A DNA stretch of 44,805 bases from Deltaproteobacteria bacterium (GTDB lineage Bacteria > Desulfobacterota > DSM-4660 > Desulfatiglandales > HGW-15), in contig JAFGPH010000104.1 of assembly GCA_016926135.1 (NCBI GenBank), positions 1 to 44,805 on the forward strand, in the 5' to 3' direction. The translations under genes were made by a program, and so were the position numbers. The notes beneath the pieces are model-generated. The model searched no databases. It was not told the DNA's origin and saw only the letters and a program-made list of their open reading frames with translations. How positions within the stretch are numbered: the stretch's first letter is position 1; each line of letters opens with the position of its first letter. This document shows positions 16,043-23,089 of the stretch, piece after piece.

Positions 16043-16794
16043 CGACATTGGCCGTCTACAGCAACAAGGGGGGCGTCGGGAAGACGGCTGCAGCCGTCAA
16101 TCTGTCTTATCTGGCCGCGCGGACGGGTTTTAGAACCCTTCTCTGCGACCTGGATCCGCAAGGTTCGGCAACCTACTATTTTCGGGTCAAGCCCAAGCTG
16201 AAATCGGGGGCAAAGGGGTTGGCGAAGGGAGGGAAACGGGTTCTCAAAAGTATTAAAGGCACGGATTATGAAAATCTGGATTTGCTTCCGGCCGATTTCT
16301 CACTTCGGAATTTGGATATTACCCTGAGCGGGTTGAAGCACCCCGACGTGAGGCTGAAAAAAATACTGCGCCCGCTTGAGGAGGAGTACCGGCTCATCAT
16401 GCTGGACTGCCCGGTCACGATCAGTGTGCTGGCTGAAAATATTCTCAGCGCCGCCGACTACACCCTGGTCCCGCTGATACCGACGGCCCTGTCCATACGC
16501 GCCCACCGACAGCTGTTGTCTTTCTGTAAAAAAAAGCGGTTTCATGTCGGAAGCATGTACACCTTCTTCTCCATGGTCGATCGGCACAAGAAAATGCACA
16601 GAGAGCTTGTCTCATCCGCCTCCCAGCTGTTTGACGGCGTGCTGGAAAATTCAATCCCTTATTCGGCTGAAATTGAAAAGATGGGAATTCACCGCGCGCC
16701 GGTTGCAGGTTTCTCACCGGGATCAACGGCTTCCAGATCCTATCAGGAGCTTTGGGATAAGATTCAAAAGATCATTTCCTTGCGGGATCGATAG
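16039..16794 (+). CDS. ParA-like P-loop ATPase of the polyphosphate operon
   Basis: This 251-aa MinD/ParA-family ATPase shows the deviant Walker A KGGVGKTAAAVN with its signature lysine, Walker A' DLDPQGSATYYF and a Walker B-like IMLDCP followed by Val rather than Pro. Such ATPases position cargo on the nucleoid or membrane. No ParB gene or parS-like repeat is seen nearby. The start is GTG 16039, overlapping the CHAD stop. A Lys-rich segment (KPKLKSGAKGLAKGGKRVLK) after Walker A' could contact DNA or polyphosphate. In this operon the likely cargo is a polyphosphate granule, through the CHAD protein, but this is inference. Confidence 0.88.
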   Translation: MTTLAVYSNKGGVGKTAAAVNLSYLAARTGFRTLLCDLDPQGSATYYFRVKPKLKSGAKGLAKGGKRVLKSIKGTDYENLDLLPADFSLRNLDITLSGLKHPDVRLKKILRPLEEEYRLIMLDCPVTISVLAENILSAADYTLVPLIPTALSIRAHRQLLSFCKKKRFHVGSMYTFFSMVDRHKKMHRELVSSASQLFDGVLENSIPYSAEIEKMGIHRAPVAGFSPGSTASRSYQELWDKIQKIISLRDR

Positions 16795-16840
16795 GACGCA
16801 ACCATTCACTTCGTAAATGCGTTTTTGAAATCGGGATACG

Positions 16841-17308
16841 ATGATGGCCAGCGAAATAGAAAGAAAATTTCTCACAAAAGGGTCTGCTTGGCGCCGTGTG
16901 CAGCCCGTGCGGGTGCGTCAGGGGTTTCTGAGCAGCGTGAAAGGAAGAACCGTCCGCGTGCGCATTGCCGAAGACCGGGCCTTCCTGACAATCAAGGGAA
17001 TCGCGGTCCGCGCAACCCGCCCGGAATTCGAATACGAGATCCCGCTGGAGGACGCGAGGCAGCTGCTGAACCTTTGCGAGAAACCCCTCATCGAAAAGGA
17101 CCGGTATCGGCTGGAGGAAGATGGCGTGATCTGGGAAGTTGACGAATTCCACGGGGATAACGAAGGCTTGATCCTAGCTGAAGTGGAATTGGAGAGCGAG
17201 GAGCAACCCTTTTCCAAGCCCGAGTGGCTGGGGGAAGAGGTCACCGGAGATCCGCGCTATTACAACTCCAATCTGATTCAAAACCCTTTTACCAATTGGC
17301 AGGCGTAG
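16841..17308 (+). CDS. CYTH-domain protein (triphosphate tunnel enzyme family)
   Basis: This 155-aa single CYTH domain begins with SEIERKF, the EIERKF/ExExK signature of triphosphate tunnel metalloenzymes. Further family segments are VRVRIAEDRAFLTIKG, RPEFEYEIPLEDA, EKDRYRL and WEVDEFHGDNEGLILAEVELES, carrying the alternating acidic and basic residues that line the tunnel. Members hydrolyse tripolyphosphate, nucleoside triphosphates or CoA-like triphosphates. With the CHAD protein next door whose own CYTH-like part lacks the motif, this gene may supply the catalytic half of a split CYTH-CHAD pair. Two adjacent ATG codons (16841, 16844) are possible starts. Confidence 0.9.
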   Translation: MMASEIERKFLTKGSAWRRVQPVRVRQGFLSSVKGRTVRVRIAEDRAFLTIKGIAVRATRPEFEYEIPLEDARQLLNLCEKPLIEKDRYRLEEDGVIWEVDEFHGDNEGLILAEVELESEEQPFSKPEWLGEEVTGDPRYYNSNLIQNPFTNWQA

Positions 17309-17322
17309 AAAGGAGACAAGAA

Positions 17323-17487
17323 ATGGCTAAAAAGGAAAAAAAGCTCTGCAAATGGAAGGCGGACGATCTGAATGAGAGTCTGGATGAATTTATGGACATC
17401 ATCAGAAAACCAAAATTTCTGTGCAAAAAATGCGGACGGGTGGCGGATAAGGAAAAGTGGCTTCACAAACCGGTTTCAATCAAGTAG
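17323..17487 (+). CDS. 54-aa Cys-containing small protein of the polyphosphate operon
   Basis: This short basic protein contains C9 and a CKKC pair (residues 34-37) that could hold a zinc ion. The core reads DDLNESLDEFMDIIRKPKFLC and then KKCGRVADKEKWLHKP. The start ATG 17323 is preceded by AAAGGAGA; a longer upstream frame would overlap the CYTH gene. It lies 14 bases after CYTH and 60 bases before sixA on the same strand, so it is an operon member. I do not recognise a named family; the ribosome-binding site and position argue that it is real. Confidence 0.7.
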   Translation: MAKKEKKLCKWKADDLNESLDEFMDIIRKPKFLCKKCGRVADKEKWLHKPVSIK

Positions 17488-17547
17488 CGCCTTCACGGAG
17501 TGCACCCCCTTTCATCCATCCGACGCATGAATACGAACTGAGGCGCC

Positions 17548-18045
17548 ATGAAGACGATCTATTTGGTCAGGCATGCCAAGTCCAGTTGGAAATATCCCGC
17601 CCTGGAAGATTTTGAAAGACCCCTGAGCGGTCGAGGCCGCAGAAGCGCACCGCTTATGGGGACAGTTTTAAAAAAGCTGAAAACAGCACCGCACCTCATG
17701 ATTTCAAGTCCGGCAAACAGAGCTGCCATGACTGCGCGGATGATTGCCGGCGGAATCGATTATCCTCTCGATAGAATCCTGTACAGCGAAGTGCTTTACA
17801 TGTCGGACAAAAAGGCCTTGCTCGACGTTATCAAAAATATGGATGATGTCGTGAGCCGGGCCATGCTGATCGGTCATAATCCGGCAATCACTGAACTAGC
17901 CGCGTATATCAGTGACCGACGCATCACGAATATACCGACCTGTGGCGCATGCCGCATTGACCTGGACATTACGTCTTGGATTGATATTGATAAAAATTGT
18001 GGCAAAATGAGATTTTTTGAATTTCCAAAAAACCATGTTCCCTGA
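17548..18045 (+). CDS. sixA: SixA-like phosphohistidine phosphatase
   Basis: This 165-aa histidine-phosphatase-superfamily protein has VRHAKSSW at residues 7-14 with the nucleophile H9. The second half has LIGHNPAITELAAY with the second catalytic His. The short length and RHAK variant of the RHG motif are typical of SixA, which removes phosphate from histidine on phosphotransfer proteins. PPK1 works through a phosphohistidine, and this gene ends the ppk1 operon. A link between them is an inference worth testing. It is convergent with the metallophosphoesterase gene. Confidence 0.88.
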   Translation: MKTIYLVRHAKSSWKYPALEDFERPLSGRGRRSAPLMGTVLKKLKTAPHLMISSPANRAAMTARMIAGGIDYPLDRILYSEVLYMSDKKALLDVIKNMDDVVSRAMLIGHNPAITELAAYISDRRITNIPTCGACRIDLDITSWIDIDKNCGKMRFFEFPKNHVP

Positions 18046-18055
18046 TTTCCGGGAT

Positions 18056-18079
18056 GCCGATTCGACCGGAGACATCGGC
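18056..18079. terminator. hairpin between convergent sixA and phosphoesterase genes
   Basis: GCCGAT (18056-18061) and ATCGGC (18074-18079) form a six-pair stem with a 12-base loop in the 52-base gap between two convergent stops. No T-run follows on either strand, so termination is only a suggestion from position. Confidence 0.35.
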
Positions 18080-18097
18080 TTCGGATCTTCACGGTTC

Positions 18098-18820
18098 TCA
18101 ATTGAACTTTCTTCCTGCGCGGAACATTTCTCCATAAATATCCGGCAAACGGTAATTTTTCAGGCTTTCAACCACATCTTCCACCGGATAGGGAACTCGA
18201 AAATGTTCCACCGAGATCTTCTCCGAGGCGAGCCTGAGAACCGCAAAAGACGCCCTTGGATCTCCGTCAAACATGCGCCCCACGCTGCCTGGGTTGACAA
18301 AATGAACCCCTTCCACGATTTTGTGATACGGCATATGCGAATGGCCCATGATCTGTACCTGATACGGTGAATCCTTCGAGAACTGACGAAAACGCCTTTC
18401 CGGGGAAGCGGGGAAGAGCGCCTCGTCAGGATCATCCCGGGTGCCGTGGAACACCCCTATGCGGATGCCGCCTATGGTGAAATGGGTTTGTCTCGGCAGG
18501 GAATTCAGGTAGGCCTGGTTTTCCGGCAGCAGATTCCGGCATGTCCAAAAATACATGATCCGCTTTTGTTTCTTTTTGGGTTTTTTTAGTTTCCTGCCCT
18601 GCAATAATTGTAAAACCCTTCGATCCGTATTCCCCAGGATGGAGATGATTCTTTTTCTCTCACGAAACCATTGTATGGTTTCATTGGGGAAGGTACCGTA
18701 CACGGTGAAGTCGCCGGTATTGACAATCCGGTCAAAGCGGTCCGGCTCCACTGCAGTCATGATTGCTTTCAAGGCGGGATAGTTCGCGTGAATGTCGCCC
18801 AGCAAAAGCAGCTTCTTCAT
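18098..18820 (-). CDS. YfcE-type calcineurin-like metallophosphoesterase
   Basis: This 240-aa phosphoesterase with two metal ions has the motifs in order: GDIHAN (8-13), NTGDFTVYG, GNTD, FHGTRDDPDEALF and GHSHMPY, then NPGSVG, which is the standard MJ0936/YfcE set. It contains a Lys-rich insert (RKLKKPKKKQKR) in the middle that is not part of the fold and may bind nucleic acid or polyphosphate. Its start overlaps the stop of the upstream HhH/Lys-rich gene by four bases (ATGA), so the two are translationally coupled. The substrate is unknown; phosphodiesters or phosphate chains would fit the neighbourhood. Confidence 0.85.
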   Translation of the reverse strand: MKKLLLLGDIHANYPALKAIMTAVEPDRFDRIVNTGDFTVYGTFPNETIQWFRERKRIISILGNTDRRVLQLLQGRKLKKPKKKQKRIMYFWTCRNLLPENQAYLNSLPRQTHFTIGGIRIGVFHGTRDDPDEALFPASPERRFRQFSKDSPYQVQIMGHSHMPYHKIVEGVHFVNPGSVGRMFDGDPRASFAVLRLASEKISVEHFRVPYPVEDVVESLKNYRLPDIYGEMFRAGRKFN

Positions 18821-19398
18821 TTCAGGGGACGGCGTTTTTTGAGCATCCTGGAAAAGGATTGAATCTCCAGAGCCAATTTTTCAATTTTTTTCTTTTTGAG
18901 CTTTTCCTCCACATCTTTCAGTTTTGCATTCAAGACACCAGCCTTTTTGATCATTTTTTTTAGACTTTTCTTGGAAAGGCCATCCTCTACCTGAGCCAAT
19001 TTGTCGAGACGGCTCAAGAGGGTGTCCGATCTTTTCTTCAATTCGTCGAATAACACCAGCGTCTTCTTCTTTTCAGGAGGGGTTAGCTTTTCAAATAGAG
19101 CCCCTAAGCGCTTTCTGAGAACGTCTAACTCTATGATTGAAATCTCTTTGGTTTTTTCCGTCTTCTTCTTTCCGTCGGTTGCACTTTCCGCGGATGTGCC
19201 ATCCCGTTTTGCCCCACGAGCCGCACTCGCGGCATTCTTGATCAATTTGGCATAATGCCTTCCGATGGTCGGGACCTGTGCCAGTTTTTCTATCGAAGTC
19301 TCATTGAGTTGTTCCAACGTTTTGATTCCAAAGTCCCCGAGGAATTTCAGCCGCGAAGCTCCGATGTATTTGACGTGCTTCAGATCTTTCTCTTTCAT
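18817..19398 (-). CDS. helix-hairpin-helix protein with Lys-rich coiled-coil tail
   Basis: This 193-aa basic protein has residues 5-57 that read as a tandem helix-hairpin-helix unit of DUF4332 type (YIGASRLKFLGDFGI, then LAQVPTIGRHYAKLI), a DNA-binding fold. Residues 60-190 are a Lys/Glu-rich helical tail (LDKLAQVEDGLSKKSLKKMI, then LKDVEEKLKKKKIEKLAL) likely to form a coiled coil. The start is placed at ATG 19398 because AAGGAGGG is seven bases upstream; the longer frame has no such site. It sits between PPK2/PAP and a phosphoesterase. It may tether polyphosphate granules to the nucleoid, as PhaM-like proteins do for other granules; this is inference. Confidence 0.65.
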   Translation of the reverse strand: MKEKDLKHVKYIGASRLKFLGDFGIKTLEQLNETSIEKLAQVPTIGRHYAKLIKNAASAARGAKRDGTSAESATDGKKKTEKTKEISIIELDVLRKRLGALFEKLTPPEKKKTLVLFDELKKRSDTLLSRLDKLAQVEDGLSKKSLKKMIKKAGVLNAKLKDVEEKLKKKKIEKLALEIQSFSRMLKKRRPLK

Positions 19399-19509
19399 AG
19401 TGCCCTCCTTACACAGGGGTAGGCCCCTGAGCCGGTCCTCAACTCCTCCAATCGCCCAATCCCACACCCGCAGGTTGCCCCCTTTCCAGGGTTCGTATGA
19501 GCTGGTGTC

Positions 19510-19536
19510 CATCCGGAAATCGAGGTTTTCCGGATG
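19510..19536. repeat. perfect 10-bp hairpin between pap and the HhH gene
   Basis: CATCCGGAAA (19510-19519) and TTTCCGGATG (19527-19536) are exact inverted arms around a seven-base loop, 20 bases after the pap stop on the minus strand. No T-run follows, so it may stabilise or partly terminate the pap transcript rather than be a classic terminator. Confidence 0.5.
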
Positions 19537-19556
19537 AGCACGAGCTCAAATCGCAT

Positions 19557-21038
19557 CTACAGTGCCGCCTCGATGGTTTTGCACAGAATCCTCAGAACCT
19601 TGATGCGGGCATAGTACTTGTTGTCGCCTTCCACCAGGGTCCAGGGGGCGATATCGGTGCTCGTGCGATCCACCATGTCGCATACCGCCTGCTCGTAGGC
19701 ATTCCACTTTTCGCGGTTGCGCCAGTCCTCTTCCGTAATCTTGAATCTTTTAAAAGGAGTTTTTTCCCTTTCTTTGAAGCGCCGAAGTTGCTCCTCCTTG
19801 CTGATGGCCAGCCAGAACTTGACGATCAGGATATTGTTTCGCAACAGCTGTTCCTCAAAGTCATTGATCTCGCCGTAGGCGCGCAGCCAGTCCGCTTCGG
19901 AACAAAACCCCTCAACCCGTTCTACGAGCACCCGTCCGTACCAGGTCCGGTCGAAGATGGTCACCTCCCCCTTTCCCGGGACGTAGCGCCAGAAACGCCA
20001 CAGATAGGGTTGGGCCCTTTCCTCCTCGGTAGGAGCCGCAACCGAAATGATCGAATAATTTCTGGCATCGAGCGCAGCCGTAACCCTTCGGATGTTTCCC
20101 CCCTTTCCACCTGCATCGGCGCCTTCAAATGCGGCAATGAGCGAAAACTTTTTACGGAATTTCGGCATCCTGACGAGAAGATTCAGCCGGCCCTGGTATT
20201 TCTCGAGTTCCTCTTCGTACGTCTTCTTGTCCAGCTTCAGGGACATATCCAGCGACTTGAGAACATTGAGCTCATCCATACGGGGTATGAATGGCGCCGC
20301 CGTTACGACGGCCTTTTGGGGCTCTTTCTGCCCCAGGCGTTTCCGCATCACTTCCAGCAGGATTTTGCCTACGGTCAGAGTGCGATAGCGGGGGTCTCCC
20401 CCCTCCACCACGATCCAGGGGGCATAGCTCGTGTTGGTTTCCCGCAGGGTATGCTCCGACCACTTGCGAAACTTGTCGTACATCCTGAAGCGTTCCCATT
20501 CCGTATCGGTCACACGCCAGCGTGTTTTCGGGTCCTTTCCAAGGGCCGTGAGGCGTTTTTTCTGGGCCTTTTTGGAGAGGTGGAACCAGAATTTGATAAT
20601 CAAAGCCCCTTCGTCGGTAAGCATCTTTTCGAAACGGTTGATCTCATCGATACTCAGATTCAACTGCTCTGTTTTGGTCCGGCCCAGCACGCGGCCGACG
20701 ACGGGATCCGTATACCAGGAGCCGAAGAAAATGCCGATTTTCCCCTTTGGCGGAAGTGCCCGCCAGAAGCGCCACATGGGAGGCCGTTCCCTTTCCTCAA
20801 AGGTCGGTTCCCCCATGGCATGAGCCTGAATGTGTCTTGGATCCATCCATTCGTTCAGCAGGTTGACGGTTTCACCCTTTCCTGCGCCGTCCACACCGCC
20901 GATCAGGATGATTACGGGGAATCTGCGAGCTTCAGAGAGATCAAACTGGGCGTTGAGCAGCTCCTCCCGAAGTCGGGGTTCCTCCTTCTTGTAGGTTTCT
21001 TTGTCAACCTTGTGTCCGAGCTCCGCCGACTCAAACAT
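19557..21038 (-). CDS. pap: two-domain PPK2 (polyphosphate:AMP phosphotransferase type)
   Basis: This 493-aa protein has tandem PPK2 domains, the class II arrangement that uses polyphosphate to phosphorylate AMP to ADP. Domain 1 has Walker A GGVDGAGKG (47-55) but reads FFGSWYTDPV where an active domain has FDRSWYGR. Domain 2 has Walker A EGADAGGKGG (305-314) and an intact FDRTWYGRVLVERV. The C-terminal domain is therefore the likely catalyst, as in the characterised Pseudomonas PAP. It is transcribed toward ppk1 from the other end of the island and is followed by the HhH and phosphoesterase genes. Together with PPK1 it allows ATP-to-polyphosphate storage and recovery as ADP. Confidence 0.92.
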   Translation of the reverse strand: MFESAELGHKVDKETYKKEEPRLREELLNAQFDLSEARRFPVIILIGGVDGAGKGETVNLLNEWMDPRHIQAHAMGEPTFEERERPPMWRFWRALPPKGKIGIFFGSWYTDPVVGRVLGRTKTEQLNLSIDEINRFEKMLTDEGALIIKFWFHLSKKAQKKRLTALGKDPKTRWRVTDTEWERFRMYDKFRKWSEHTLRETNTSYAPWIVVEGGDPRYRTLTVGKILLEVMRKRLGQKEPQKAVVTAAPFIPRMDELNVLKSLDMSLKLDKKTYEEELEKYQGRLNLLVRMPKFRKKFSLIAAFEGADAGGKGGNIRRVTAALDARNYSIISVAAPTEEERAQPYLWRFWRYVPGKGEVTIFDRTWYGRVLVERVEGFCSEADWLRAYGEINDFEEQLLRNNILIVKFWLAISKEEQLRRFKEREKTPFKRFKITEEDWRNREKWNAYEQAVCDMVDRTSTDIAPWTLVEGDNKYYARIKVLRILCKTIEAAL

Positions 21039-21115
21039 AACGCCCCCTTTTGTTCTGAGTTAAACGAAAACAACCGCCCTCACTTCCCTGTTTGACGGAC
21101 TCGCAAAAAGTGGAT

Positions 21116-21787
21116 TCAGGAACGCACGATCTCGCAAAAAATACTCGACCCGTCCACTTCGAAAACCTCGGCGGGCAGCCCCAGCCTGGCACCAAGGGCG
21201 AGAAAGTCTTCCGGGCCGAACGTGCCGGCGCGGAATCCGTCCTTGCACACGATCACGCCTTTGCCTGTGGTCTCTTCGTCGATCTCTCCCAGCAGTCCAT
21301 GCCGGGCTTGTTCGCGGAACCATTCCAGACGGTGAGGCCAAAATTTCTCGGAGTAACTTGAAAAAAGGGCTCGTCCGCCCGGACGGATGGCACGCATGGT
21401 TTCCCGCATCAGTTCGAAGGGATCCACCCGGAACGCCGAGATCCCGTTCTGTATGCATACGACAAGATCAAAGATCTTTTCACTGAAACCCAGGGAGGCT
21501 GCGTCCATCAGAACAAGCTTGGTTCCGCCTCTTCCCCGTTGCGCGGCCATCACAAGGTTATCCCGGGATGTGTCGATGCCGACCACCCTTTCGGTCTTGG
21601 CGGCCAATCGGTACAGCACTCTTCCGTATCCGCATCCCAGTTCAAGCACATGAGCGTCGGGCGTGACACGATCCATGACAAAGCGGATCTCCTCTTCCAG
21701 ATACCGTTTGACCCTGGAGGAGGCGATTTCGTAGACCTTCCAAAGGCGCTCTGCAGAGAGCTTCTTGGCGTAGTAGTCTTTTCTCAT
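21116..21787 (-). CDS. class I SAM-dependent methyltransferase
   Basis: This protein of about 223 aa has a Rossmann-like methyltransferase fold. VLELGCGYGRVLYRLA is motif I, VVGIDTSRDNLVMA the acidic motif II loop, FDLVVCIQNGISAF motif IV and AIRPGGRALFSSYS motif VI. The N-terminus (RKDYYAKKLSAERLWKVYEI) is helical. ATG 21787 is taken as start; TTG 21811 would add eight residues, and neither has a clear ribosome-binding site. The substrate is not evident. It stands between TraB-like and pap genes on the same strand, with 77-100 base gaps. Confidence 0.8.
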   Translation of the reverse strand: MRKDYYAKKLSAERLWKVYEIASSRVKRYLEEEIRFVMDRVTPDAHVLELGCGYGRVLYRLAAKTERVVGIDTSRDNLVMAAQRGRGGTKLVLMDAASLGFSEKIFDLVVCIQNGISAFRVDPFELMRETMRAIRPGGRALFSSYSEKFWPHRLEWFREQARHGLLGEIDEETTGKGVIVCKDGFRAGTFGPEDFLALGARLGLPAEVFEVDGSSIFCEIVRS

Positions 21788-21889
21788 CCGTGGAACAAGG
21801 CAAGCCGACAATTCCCTTGCCGGGACGGCCGACGATTTCCTTTTTCACATTCTACGCGAAATCGATTCATTCATCAACCCTCGGCAGGG

Positions 21890-23089
21890 CTAGGCCAGCA
21901 GTTTGATCATGAGGGGAATGGCCACGAAGGTTCCGATGCTGGCGCCCAGGTTCGTGAAGATCACCACCAGCAGGATGCGGGTAATCTTGTTCTTCCAGAA
22001 ACCCTTAAGGGATGTGATGTCCTCCAGCAGGTTCTGGAAGTCCTTTACCTTGGGCCTGCCCAGCAGGGCCTCCACAAGACCGGCCACCCACCCGGCTGCA
22101 ATCAGGGGGTGGAGGGTGGTGAGCGGCGCGGAAAGGACCGCCGAGAGGATGGTGAGAGGATGCCCGAGGGCCATGGCCGCGCCCAGCCCGGAAAGGGCGC
22201 CGGTGGTGATCGCCCACCAGACAATCATGTCGGTGCCGGTAGAGGTCCCCGAGGTGTAGAACCCCAGCACAAAGAGGGCCACGATCAGGGCCGGGAAACC
22301 CCACTTGAACCAGCCCGCGTAGCGACCCTTGGGAGGCATCTGCCGCAAGGCCTCGATATCGATCTCCTGATCCCAGTACCGCTTCACTCCGGGCACGTGA
22401 CCTGCCCCGACGATTGCCACGACCTTTTTCCCCGGCGCAGTCCGGATCATATGGCTGAGATACCGATCCCTCTCGTCGATGAGCACCTCCCGCACCACAG
22501 GCAGGGCCTGCCCCATTTCGGAGAGAAGGGACTCCAGCACGTCCTTGTTTTTCATTTCCTCGATGTCGGCCTCGCTGATCTCATCGGCTTCCACCAGGGA
22601 GGAGATGAACTGGTAGAGGAGCTTGAACTTCGCCCGGAGGCCCATACGGTACCAGGCCCTCGAAAGGGTGGTGCGGATGTCCCGGTCCACCAGGTGAACC
22701 CGGGAACCCGAGGTCCCGGCACATTGGATGGCCTTCAGGATCTCCTCTCCCGGCCGGATGCCGAGCCTGGCGCCGATTCTCTTCTGAAAGTGGGCGAGCA
22801 GCAGATTGGCAAAGAGAAGCATGGTCTTCTTCTCCCGGATCACCTTGATCAGGTCCGTCTCCTCCCACCTCTTCTTCTGCGTGAGCGAGTCGTACCGGGA
22901 TGCGCAAAGCTCCACACACACCGTCTCAGGAACTTCCTTCCCGATGATCCTCTCCACAAGATCCGTGCTGGCCCTCGACAGATGGGCCGTACCCACCAGG
23001 ATGATTTCCTTTTCCCCACACCCCATGGGGTGAACATCAGCGGTCCACGCCACGCTTTCTTCCATGTCGGCGGATGGTTTCGTCTCCAT
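21890..23089 (-). CDS. TraB/PrgY-family membrane protein
   Basis: This protein of about 399 aa has a cytosolic TraB/TIKI-like domain (residues 1-255) and four or so C-terminal membrane segments (about 265-399). The family signature starts with ILVGTAHLSRAS, a Glu in VCVELCASRYD follows, and VVAIVGAGHVPGV ends the domain, matching PrgY proteins that inactivate peptide pheromones in Gram-positives. Their role in anaerobic Proteobacteria is unknown; a membrane metalloprotease-like activity has been suggested for the superfamily. The start ATG overlaps the stop of the M48 protease gene (TGATG), so the two membrane proteins are translationally coupled. Confidence 0.82.
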   Translation of the reverse strand: METKPSADMEESVAWTADVHPMGCGEKEIILVGTAHLSRASTDLVERIIGKEVPETVCVELCASRYDSLTQKKRWEETDLIKVIREKKTMLLFANLLLAHFQKRIGARLGIRPGEEILKAIQCAGTSGSRVHLVDRDIRTTLSRAWYRMGLRAKFKLLYQFISSLVEADEISEADIEEMKNKDVLESLLSEMGQALPVVREVLIDERDRYLSHMIRTAPGKKVVAIVGAGHVPGVKRYWDQEIDIEALRQMPPKGRYAGWFKWGFPALIVALFVLGFYTSGTSTGTDMIVWWAITTGALSGLGAAMALGHPLTILSAVLSAPLTTLHPLIAAGWVAGLVEALLGRPKVKDFQNLLEDITSLKGFWKNKITRILLVVIFTNLGASIGTFVAIPLMIKLLA

